NCBI GenBank assembly: GCA_013140955.1 | Contig: JABFRY010000140.1 | Location: forward strand, 1-5,683 | DNA length: 5,683 nt | Source: Acidobacteriota bacterium | Lineage (GTDB): Bacteria > Acidobacteriota > Vicinamibacteria > Vicinamibacterales > UBA2999 | Direction of reading: 5' to 3' | Shown here: positions 1-5,316 of the stretch, piece by piece | Layout of the letters: each line of letters opens with the position of its first letter | Position numbering within the stretch: the stretch's first letter is position 1 | Notes under the pieces: generated by a model | Told to the model about the DNA's origin: nothing | Seen by the model: the letters and a program-made list of their open reading frames with translations, nothing else | Database searches by the model: none | Translations under genes and position numbers: made by a program

Positions 1-2326
1 GCTGCGGCTGGCGCGTGCGCGCTTCACGGCGGCCGGCTACGGCGTCACCACCGCCAGCGGGCCCGCCGAGGCGCTCGACAAAGCCCGGGCGCACACGCCG
101 GACGCCATCGTGTGCGACGTCATGATGCAGGAGCTCGACGGCTTCGCCCTGTGCGGCGTCTTCCGCGCCGAGCCAGCACTCGCGGAGGTGCCGATCGTCC
201 TGGTGAGCGCGCACGTCGATGGGGACGACGCGCACAAGATGGCGCTCGCGGCTGGCGCCTCGACGCTCCTCCAGCGATCGCCCGACTGGGAGGAGGAGCT
301 GCGCGTCCTGGGCGCGCTGATGCAGGACCCGCGCGCCGCCATGAGCGGAACCGGGGCATGGCGGCCGGAGCCCTACGTCAGGCGGCTCGCGGCGCAGCTC
401 GCCCAGCTGCTGGCGCGCTCGCGACGCAGCGAGCAGTACTACCGGAGCCTCCTCGAGAGCGCGACCGACGGCATCGTGGTGCTGTCGTTGACGGGCATCG
501 TGCTCGAAATGAACCGGCGGTGGGAGGCGCTGCTGGGCGCGCCGCGTACGACCATGGTGGGCCGGCACATCCAGGAGTTCTTCCCGGCGAGTCTGGCCGA
601 GGGCTATCTGGCCCTGTTCGAGAGCGTCGTCACGTCGGGGACGATGCCGAGCACGGGACCGGTATCCCTGGTCCGGGCCGACGGTACCACCGTGGTGATG
701 GATTTCTCGGCCACGCGCATCACCACGGCCAACGAGAAGGTGGTGCTGGGCATCGGACGCGACCTCACCGAGGTGGCTCAGGCCCAGAGAGACCTGGCCG
801 GCAGCGAGCATCGCTACCGCGCGCTGGTCGAAAGCCTGCCCGACGTCGTGTGGACCGCCAGTCCCGACGGAACGGTCACCTTCGTCAGTTCCCAGATCGC
901 GACGATCACCGGCACGGCCCCCGACGACCTCCTCCACGCGCCGGGAGGGTCGCTGCTCGCGCGGGTGCATGCCGAAGACGCCGACCGCGTCTCCCAGGCC
1001 TTCGGTGACATGACGGCGGGCCATGCCCTCGTGGACGCCGAATTTCGCGTGCAGCACGCCGACGGACGCTGGATCTGGGTCCACGTGCGCGCGGCGCGCC
1101 GTACGGAGGACGGCGCCACCGTGCTTGGCGGACTGCTGAGCGACATCTCGGCCCGCAAGAGCCTCGAAGAGCAGGTGCGGCTGTCGCAGCGCATGGAGGC
1201 CGTCGGGCAACTCACCGCCGGCATCGCCCACGACTTCAACAACCTGCTGTCGGTCATCCTGGGCGCTGGGCAGACCCTTCGGGACTCGCTCCCGGGCGGC
1301 GACGCGCGCGCGGCGGACGCCGGCGCCGTGGTGGACGCCGCCGAGCGGGCGGCCACGCTGACCCGGCAGCTCCTGGCCTTCAGCCGCCGGCAGGTCCTCG
1401 AGCCCCGGACGCTCGACCTCAACGACGTCGTGCGCTCCCTGGACCGCGTGCTCCGCCGGGCGGCGGGCGAACGTATCGATGTCCAGGTGCGGCTCGCGGA
1501 GGGGCTCGAACCCGTCCGCGTGGACGCCGGCCAGATCGAGCAGGTGCTGATGAACCTCGCGGTGAACGCTCGCGACGCGATGCCGGACGGCGGCACACTC
1601 ACCATCGAGACGTCGAACGCCCACCTCGACGCGGCGTACGCGGCCGGGCACACGTCGGTCGTGCCTGGTCGCTACGTGCTCGTCACGGTGAGCGACACCG
1701 GCTGCGGGATGGATGCACAGACCGCCCGCCGGGTGTTCGAGCCGTTCTTCACCACCAAGGAGCGCGGCCGCGGCACCGGCCTCGGCCTCTCGACCTGCTA
1801 CGGCATCGTGAAGCAGAGCGGCGGCTACATCTGGGTGTACAGCGAACCGCACCGCGGAACGGTCTTCAAGGTCTACCTGCCGCGGGACCGCAGCGGCCTG
1901 CCGCAGCTGATGCCGGCGGTGGAACCGGCGGAGCAGACGGCGTCCGCACACGAGACGGTCCTGCTCGTCGAGGACGACGGCCTGCTGCAGCGGACGATCC
2001 GCCGCATCCTCGAGCGACTGGGATACACCGTGCTGGCAGCCGGCAGCGTGGGCCAGGCCGCCGCGCTCTACGGCGCCGAGGGCGTGCGGGTGGACCTGGT
2101 GCTGACCGACGTGGTGCTGCCGGACGGCACCGGGCCCGATCTCGTGGCGCGCCTGCGAGAGGCGGGGGGACGGCCGCGCGTGCTCTACATGTCGGGCTAC
2201 ACGGAGCACTCCGTCTTCCGGGACCGCCAGATGGGCACGGGCGAGCGGTTCATCCAGAAGCCATTCACGCCGGCCGTGATCGCGCGCAAGCTGCGGGAAG
2301 TGCTGGCGGTGGACGTGTCGCACTGA
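1..2326 (+). CDS. Hybrid sensor histidine kinase, REC-PAS-PAS-HisKA-HATPase-REC (5' end outside window)
   Basis: Membrane-free part of a phosphorelay kinase. The reading frame is open to the left edge (first full codon at base 2), so an ATG inside the window is not the start; 774 residues are visible. Numbering visible residues: receiver 1 (about 1-110) with phospho-acceptor Asp39 in CDVMMQELDG; two PAS domains with PAC-like ends (about 143-258 and 269-386); HisKA with His410 in the H-box GIAHDFNN; HATPase with N-box NLAVNARDAMP (N518, N522), G1 box DTGCGM (565-570), FEPFF and G2 box GTGLGL (591-596); receiver 2 with acidic EDD 657-659, Asp703, Ser731 and Lys753. No transmembrane segment is seen, so the visible part looks cytosolic, with PAS domains as likely sensors. 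In receiver 1 the usual Lys-Pro pair reads Arg-Ser. No HPt domain is present. It converges on an NtrC-type regulator that could be its partner (inference). Confidence 0.95.
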   Translation, partial: LRLARARFTAAGYGVTTASGPAEALDKARAHTPDAIVCDVMMQELDGFALCGVFRAEPALAEVPIVLVSAHVDGDDAHKMALAAGASTLLQRSPDWEEELRVLGALMQDPRAAMSGTGAWRPEPYVRRLAAQLAQLLARSRRSEQYYRSLLESATDGIVVLSLTGIVLEMNRRWEALLGAPRTTMVGRHIQEFFPASLAEGYLALFESVVTSGTMPSTGPVSLVRADGTTVVMDFSATRITTANEKVVLGIGRDLTEVAQAQRDLAGSEHRYRALVESLPDVVWTASPDGTVTFVSSQIATITGTAPDDLLHAPGGSLLARVHAEDADRVSQAFGDMTAGHALVDAEFRVQHADGRWIWVHVRAARRTEDGATVLGGLLSDISARKSLEEQVRLSQRMEAVGQLTAGIAHDFNNLLSVILGAGQTLRDSLPGGDARAADAGAVVDAAERAATLTRQLLAFSRRQVLEPRTLDLNDVVRSLDRVLRRAAGERIDVQVRLAEGLEPVRVDAGQIEQVLMNLAVNARDAMPDGGTLTIETSNAHLDAAYAAGHTSVVPGRYVLVTVSDTGCGMDAQTARRVFEPFFTTKERGRGTGLGLSTCYGIVKQSGGYIWVYSEPHRGTVFKVYLPRDRSGLPQLMPAVEPAEQTASAHETVLLVEDDGLLQRTIRRILERLGYTVLAAGSVGQAAALYGAEGVRVDLVLTDVVLPDGTGPDLVARLREAGGRPRVLYMSGYTEHSVFRDRQMGTGERFIQKPFTPAVIARKLREVLAVDVSH

Positions 2327-2342
2327 CGCGGCGACGCGTCAG
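2323..2342. terminator. Perfect inverted repeat spanning both convergent stop codons
   Basis: The arms CTGACGCG (2323-2330) and CGCGTCAG (2335-2342) pair perfectly over 8 bp around a 4-base loop, GCGA on the plus strand, a GNRA-type tetraloop. The kinase TGA is in the left arm and the regulator TGA (read on minus) in the right arm. Because it is symmetric, it could act as a hairpin 3' end for both transcripts. There is no T-run on either side, so intrinsic termination is unproven; it could instead only protect 3' ends. Confidence 0.5.
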
Positions 2343-3751
2343 GCCCGGAAGTCGCTCGCCCGGATGCCGAGGTGGCGCATCTTGAGGTGCAGGGTCTTGT
2401 AGTCGGTCCGCAGCACCCGGGCCGCCCGGCTCTTGTTCCCGCCCGTGGACTGCAGCACCTCGCAGATCGCGAGCCGTTCGGCGCGCCGGGCCGCGTCGTC
2501 CGCGATCTGCCGGAGCGACTGGCTGCCGGTGGCCAGCACGGCGGGATCGCCGGGATTCTCGAAGCCCGCCGGGCGCTTGAGCACGGCCGCGAGCCGCTCG
2601 CGCGACACCTCGAGATCGTCGCGGCTCTCGAGCACCGCCTGACGGACGACGTTCCGCAGTTCCCGCACGTTGCCCGGCCAGGAGTAGGTCAGCAACCCGT
2701 CCAGCGCACCGGGCCCGAACGCGAGGACCGGGCGTCGCAGTTCGATGGCGGCCTCCTGCAGGAACCTGATCGCCAGGTGGGGAATGTCGGCCTTGCGCTT
2801 GCGCAGGGGCGGCAGCGTGACGGTGTACTGCGCGAGCCGGAAGTAGAGGTCTGCGCGAAACAACCCCTCCCGCACGCGGGCGGGGAGATCATGGTTGGTC
2901 GCCGCGAGGAACCGGACGTCGATCGGGAGTGATCGCTGCGCGCCCAGGGGCCGCACCTGCTTCGACTCGAGCACACGAAGCAGCTTCGCCTGCAGGCTGA
3001 GGGGGAGATTCCCCACCTCGTCGAGGAAGCACGTGCCGCCGTCGGCCTGCAGGAACTGTCCGCCCTGGCGCCGGTCTGCTCCGGTGAACGCGCCCCGCTC
3101 GTGCCCGAACAGCTCCGACTCGAGCAGCGCCTCCGGGATGGCACCGCAGTCGAGCGCCACGAACGGATGCGCGCGCCTGTGGCTCTGCCGGTGGATGCCC
3201 TCGGCGACCAGCTCCTTGCCGGCGCCCGTTTCACCCTGGATGAGGACGCAGAAGTCGGACGCGGCGACCAGGCCCACCTGCGCCAGCACCTCGGTGGTCT
3301 GCGGGCTGGGTCCCATCTGCGCCATCAGGGATTCGGCTTCGTCGCGCGCCAGCCGGCTGCGCAGCTCGTCCACTTCCGACTGGAGGGTACGGTTGCGATG
3401 GGCGCGCCGCACCACCACGACGAGCTCGTCCATGTCCACGGGTTTGCTCAGGTAATCGAAGGCACCCAGCTGCAGGGCGCGCACCGCGGTCTTCACGTCG
3501 CGCCACGCGGTCATCATGATGACGGGCACGCCGGGGACGTCGCGGAGCAACTGTTCGAGCAGGTCGAGGCCGTCGCGATCGGGCAGCTTCAGGTCGAGGA
3601 GCACGACGTCCGGGCTCATCGATATCGCCCGTGCGAGACCGGATGCCGCGTCGTGCGCGGCGGTGACGGCCCAGCCATCCCGCTCGAATGCGGCCGCAAC
3701 CAAGCGACAATCTGCGTGATCGTCGTCGATCACGAGCAGCTTGCTGAGCAC
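2339..3751 (-). CDS. Sigma-54-dependent response regulator, NtrC family (REC-AAA+-HTH_8)
   Basis: Transcription activator that, once phosphorylated, hydrolyses ATP to open sigma-54 RNA polymerase promoters. With GTG at 3751 as start it has 470 residues, usual for the family. Receiver (about 4-118): acidic DDD 9-11, phospho-acceptor Asp53 in LLDLKLPD, Thr81 and Lys103. AAA+ domain (about 145-375): Walker A GETGAGKE (173-180), GAFTGA sigma-54 contact loop (220-225), Walker B FLDE (Asp244, Glu245), sensor I ATN, FRADLYFRL arginine-finger region, and WPGNVREL (358-365). The C-terminal Fis-type helix-turn-helix is GGNKSRAARVL onward (437-463). GTG 3751 is preferred because the receiver begins immediately after it. 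An ATG at 3802 would add 17 residues lacking any family feature, and the open frame runs on to 3997. Neither start has a clear Shine-Dalgarno site. It faces the hybrid kinase tail to tail; partnership is inferred. Confidence 0.94.
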   Translation of the reverse strand: MLSKLLVIDDDHADCRLVAAAFERDGWAVTAAHDAASGLARAISMSPDVVLLDLKLPDRDGLDLLEQLLRDVPGVPVIMMTAWRDVKTAVRALQLGAFDYLSKPVDMDELVVVVRRAHRNRTLQSEVDELRSRLARDEAESLMAQMGPSPQTTEVLAQVGLVAASDFCVLIQGETGAGKELVAEGIHRQSHRRAHPFVALDCGAIPEALLESELFGHERGAFTGADRRQGGQFLQADGGTCFLDEVGNLPLSLQAKLLRVLESKQVRPLGAQRSLPIDVRFLAATNHDLPARVREGLFRADLYFRLAQYTVTLPPLRKRKADIPHLAIRFLQEAAIELRRPVLAFGPGALDGLLTYSWPGNVRELRNVVRQAVLESRDDLEVSRERLAAVLKRPAGFENPGDPAVLATGSQSLRQIADDAARRAERLAICEVLQSTGGNKSRAARVLRTDYKTLHLKMRHLGIRASDFRA

Positions 3752-3756
3752 GCCGC

Positions 3757-3762
3757 AGTATA
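3757..3762 (-). promoter_or_regulatory. Candidate -10 box (TATACT) for the response regulator
   Basis: On the minus strand TATACT matches the sigma-70 -10 consensus at five of six bases. Only five bases (GCGGC) separate it from GTG 3751, so transcription would begin at or next to the start codon, giving a leaderless mRNA. The -35 position about 17 bases upstream reads TCGTGT, a poor match. In this GC-rich context the AT-rich hexamer stands out, but chance cannot be excluded. If the ATG at 3802 is used instead, this box would be inside the coding sequence and meaningless. Confidence 0.4.
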
Positions 3763-3819
3763 GAGCGAGGCCGCGCGGCACACGATCTGGCAACGTCACC
3801 ATAGCTGTGTAGGCTGTCA

Positions 3820-3848
3820 GCGGACACGTCCGCGGCGGACTGCCGCGG
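3820..3848. repeat. Three GCGGAC hexamers in two overlapping inverted repeats
   Basis: GCGGAC occurs at 3820-3825, inverted at 3828-3833, and direct again at 3835-3840. The first two form a dyad; overlapping it, CCGCGGC (3830-3836) and GCCGCGG (3842-3848) form a 7-bp stem with a 5-base loop. The two pairings share bases 3830-3833 and cannot form together. It lies 70-100 bases upstream of the regulator start, a plausible operator position, but no binding protein can be named. Confidence 0.35.
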
Positions 3849-4097
3849 TGCATGCTGGCCGCTGTGCACGTTCGGTTCCAACCCCAAGAAGTGAGGATTC
3901 CCGAGGCAGCCCAATCGTCCCGCCCTCCCGTCGTCGGGCGACGGACTACGCGGGGTGCGAACAATTCCGGGCACCCACCCGGACATTCACCGACCAAATC
4001 CAGCAGGAGGCGCCTGCGGCGCGCACCACGCGCAGGGACACGATGCCCCGGGGAAGGGCACGTCCGGGCCCGCCCGCGGCCTGCGGTGACCGGGCGT

Positions 4098-4103
4098 GAT
4101 ACT
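4098..4103 (+). promoter_or_regulatory. Weak candidate -10 box (GATACT) upstream of the zinc-ribbon gene
   Basis: GATACT keeps the important A at position 2 and T at position 6 of a sigma-70 -10 box. No convincing -35 is seen about 17 bases upstream, where the sequence is GC-only. It would give a leader of about 43 bases containing the hairpin 4128-4143. Low confidence. Confidence 0.22.
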
Positions 4104-4152
4104 GTGCAGCGAGCTGTTCTGAGTCTTCCCGCAATATGGCGGGTTCCTCATC

Positions 4153-4353
4153 ATGGCCGGTCCAGAGGAATCCGTGCACCTGCCACTGCCCCACGGCCCA
4201 CCGCCCAACGCGCCACACAGCCACTGCCCGTTCTGCGGGTCGAGCGACATCGCCTCGACCGGCAAGGTCGTGAGCGAGGCGAGCTACTGGCGGTGCAGCG
4301 CGTGCGGGGAAGTCTGGAATCCGGTCCGCCTGCGCGACTCGAGGTACCGATGA
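4153..4353 (+). CDS. Small zinc-ribbon protein, 66 aa
   Basis: Unnamed small protein with one zinc ribbon: Cys25-x2-Cys28 (CPFCGS) and Cys48-x2-Cys51 (CSACGE), 19 residues apart, which should bind one zinc ion. The first 24 residues are rich in proline and histidine and look unstructured. The motif SYWRCSACGEVWN suggests the nucleic-acid or protein-binding ribbon type found in small transcription-associated proteins; the actual role is unknown. ATG 4153 is the only usable start, because an in-frame stop lies at 4120-4122 with no other start between. There is no Shine-Dalgarno site in front, only TTCCTCATC, so initiation is by an unusual route or the mRNA is read differently. A 5-bp hairpin (4128-4143) ends nine bases before the start. 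GC-rich third positions fit a real gene. The next gene downstream is an omega-subunit homologue. Confidence 0.75.
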   Translation: MAGPEESVHLPLPHGPPPNAPHSHCPFCGSSDIASTGKVVSEASYWRCSACGEVWNPVRLRDSRYR

Positions 4354-4439
4354 CCGGCCCTCGACACCCGCGCGCGGCAGCGATTCTGTCAATCGGCGTG
4401 CGCCCGTGCGCACGCCCCTCCCGGGAGAACGCATGCTGA
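4350..4439 (+). other. Possible 29-codon coupling frame between zinc-ribbon and omega genes
   Basis: An ATG at 4350 overlaps the zinc-ribbon stop as ATGA (4350-4353). Its frame runs 29 codons and ends with TGA 4437-4439, just past the omega start codon (ATG 4433-4435). The predicted peptide (MTGPRHPRAA at its start) has no recognisable domain. The overlaps at both ends are what a translational-coupling frame would look like, but the length is also expected by chance in GC-rich DNA. No Shine-Dalgarno site is evident for it. Confidence 0.25.
4395..4416 (+). promoter_or_regulatory. 9-bp hairpin just upstream of the omega ribosome binding site
   Basis: GGCGTGCGC (4395-4403) pairs perfectly with GCGCACGCC (4408-4416) around the loop CCGT. 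A smaller stem, CGATT/AATCG (4381-4395), abuts it. Immediately downstream is the palindrome CTCCCGGGAG (4418-4427), whose right half contains the Shine-Dalgarno bases GGGAG. With no T-run, the stem is more likely a control element or attenuating structure than a standard terminator; this is inference. Confidence 0.45.
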
Positions 4440-4690
4440 TCAGACCACCCCAGATGGGCGCCTACGAATTCGTGGTCGTCGCCTCGCTGCGCGCGCACCA
4501 GTTGATGGCGGGCTCGGTCGCCCGTGTGCCCTCCATCGGACAGAAGGCGACGATGACCGCCCAGCGCGAAGTCCGTGATGGACTCGTGGCTCGTGAGGGG
4601 GCGCCTGGCGTTCCGGGCACTGCCACAACCGACGAGCTCGCGGCCGCCGGGCTTGGCGACGCGGCTCGGGCCGGCACGCCGACGAGCTGA
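4433..4690 (+). CDS. rpoZ: DNA-directed RNA polymerase omega-subunit homologue, 85 aa
   Basis: Omega binds the C-terminal part of beta-prime and helps RNA polymerase fold and assemble. Residues 9-25 (GAYEFVVVASLRAHQLM) align with the E. coli omega segment starting NRFDLVLVAARRARQM. Residues 38-52 (KATMTAQREVRDGLV) align with its KTTVIALREIEEGLI. These are the two conserved blocks of the family. The C-terminal tail (about 55-85) is alanine/glycine/threonine-rich and unconserved, as is usual. ATG 4433 is chosen because GGGAG (4423-4427) sits five bases upstream and the conserved region begins soon after; a GTG at 4406 would add nine residues and overlap the hairpin. Omega is commonly next to guanylate kinase (gmk); here it follows a zinc-ribbon gene instead, so it could be the sole omega or a second copy. 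The symbol reflects family membership, not proof that this is the housekeeping copy. Confidence 0.82.
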   Translation: MLIRPPQMGAYEFVVVASLRAHQLMAGSVARVPSIGQKATMTAQREVRDGLVAREGAPGVPGTATTDELAAAGLGDAARAGTPTS

Positions 4691-4766
4691 GCTCCGCACA
4701 CGCCCCGACGCCACGACCATCCGCGCCCGCGACTGCCCGGCGGCCATCGGGCTGTTCGGGCCGGCA

Positions 4767-4775
4767 TGGTATAGT
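4767..4775 (+). promoter_or_regulatory. Extended -10 promoter for the RRM gene
   Basis: TGG followed by TATAGT (4770-4775) is a full TGn extended -10 element with a five-of-six -10 hexamer. The -35 position (TCGGGC, 4747-4752) is poor, which an extended -10 can compensate for. Transcription would start near 4782, giving a leader of about 105 bases. It lies 77 bases after the omega stop, so the RRM gene probably has its own promoter. Confidence 0.6.
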
Positions 4776-4886
4776 TCGAGCGTCACGTTGGATCCTGCCT
4801 AGTTTGTTCTGCCTGCGTCAGCCTTCCGTTGCACGCTCCAGAAGTTCCCAAGCCAGCTGCCTCCAACCCTTCAGAAGGACCGTGCA
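4776..4886 (+). promoter_or_regulatory. Long, lower-GC 5' leader of the RRM gene with a Shine-Dalgarno site
   Basis: The predicted leader is clearly less GC-rich than its surroundings and ends with AGAAGGA (4873-4879), seven bases before ATG 4887. CCTTC occurs at 4822-4826 and at 4868-4872; either copy could pair with GAAGG of the ribosome site. This resembles, in size and layout, the long leaders of cold-shock genes, but no named riboswitch or cold-shock box is recognised. Confidence 0.4.
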
Positions 4887-5207
4887 ATGAGACTCTACGT
4901 TGGCAACCTCTCGTTCAATGCCGACGAGGCCCGGGTCGAAGAAATCTTCTCGACCATCGGCCCCGTCGAATCCGTTCACCTGATTCGCGACCAGATGACG
5001 GGCCGCTCGCGCGGCTTCGGCTTCGTGGAGATGCCCGACGAGGCACAGGCCCGCGAGGCCTGCTCATCGCTGGATCAGCAGGAGTTCGACGGTCGGCGTC
5101 TGACCGTCAACGAGGCCAAGCCGCAGGAGCGCCGCAGCGGTGGCGGCGGTGGCGGCGGCGGGTACTCGCGCGGCGGCGGGCGTCAGCGCGGCGAAGCACG
5201 CTGGTAG
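4887..5207 (+). CDS. Single-RRM glycine-rich RNA-binding protein, 106 aa
   Basis: Binds single-stranded RNA through one RNA-recognition motif (about residues 1-78). RNP2 is LYVGNL (3-8) and RNP1 is RGFGFVEM (42-49), with the aromatic residues Tyr4, Phe44 and Phe46 in the usual RNA-contact positions. The tail (84-106) has a run of eight glycines followed by Arg-Gly-rich sequence ending ARW, as in the bacterial and cyanobacterial glycine-rich Rbp proteins, several of which are cold-induced. Start ATG 4887 is fixed by AGAAGGA seven bases upstream and by the RRM beginning at residue 2. The gene has its own extended -10 promoter and a long leader, and is followed by a strong hairpin. Its RNA targets cannot be told from the sequence; roles as an RNA chaperone or in cold response are inference. 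Confidence 0.95.
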   Translation: MRLYVGNLSFNADEARVEEIFSTIGPVESVHLIRDQMTGRSRGFGFVEMPDEAQAREACSSLDQQEFDGRRLTVNEAKPQERRSGGGGGGGGYSRGGGRQRGEARW

Positions 5208-5237
5208 ATCGTCGTACCGCGTTCGCGATCGTGACAC

Positions 5238-5263
5238 GGGGGCCGGGAGCAATCCTGGCCCTC
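5238..5263. terminator. 11-bp hairpin with GCAA tetraloop between convergent genes
   Basis: Bases 5238-5248 pair with 5253-5263 around the loop GCAA, with two G-T wobbles (5245/5256 and 5239/5262) and the rest Watson-Crick. It starts 31 bases after the RRM stop and ends about 53 bases past the stop of the facing minus-strand gene, so it could serve as 3' end structure for either. No T-run follows on either strand. The remainder of the intergenic stretch 5208-5316 shows no gene. Confidence 0.5.
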
Positions 5264-5316
5264 GGCGCGTACGGCGTCTTCGGTGCGTGCGGTACGGAGC
5301 GCGTCGCGGTGAAGGG

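Larger units (their letters stand above)
3752..4152. other. Divergent intergenic region with multiple GC-rich dyads
   Basis: About 400 bases between the regulator (minus) and the zinc-ribbon gene (plus). Open frames here have arginine/proline-rich translations typical of non-coding GC-rich DNA and show no domain. Perfect inverted repeats visible: GCGGAC/GTCCGC 3820-3833; CCGCGGC/GCCGCGG 3830-3848; CCGTCG/CGACGG 3928-3944; TCCGGG/CCCGGA 3966-3983; CCTGCG/CGCAGG 4013-4036; CCCGC/GCGGG 4128-4143. An isolated AGGAGG at 4005-4010 has no start codon at proper spacing. Promoters for both flanking genes must lie here unless they are transcribed from elsewhere. Some dyads are expected by chance at this GC content. 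Confidence 0.55.

Noticed and set aside
3788..3806. TGGC...GC pattern resembling a sigma-54 -24/-12 promoter
   Set aside because: The spacing between GG and GC is three bases too long for sigma-54 binding.
3752..3997. N-terminal extension of the response regulator to an ATG at 3997 or 3802
   Set aside because: The added residues lack family features, and the receiver starts directly after GTG 3751. The ATG at 3802 cannot be fully excluded.
4043..4099. 18-codon frame with AGGGA upstream, possible leader peptide
   Set aside because: The peptide is Arg/Pro-rich with no regulatory codon run, and there is no coupled attenuator structure; it is expected by chance.
3946..4434. 162-codon minus-strand open frame opposite the zinc-ribbon gene
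   Set aside because: No domain, arginine/alanine-rich translation, and it covers the zinc-ribbon gene whose CxxC pairs are clear; it looks like an antisense shadow.
5141..5182. Tandem GGC-rich stretch as a possible microsatellite repeat
   Set aside because: It encodes the glycine-rich tail of the RRM protein, a normal family feature.
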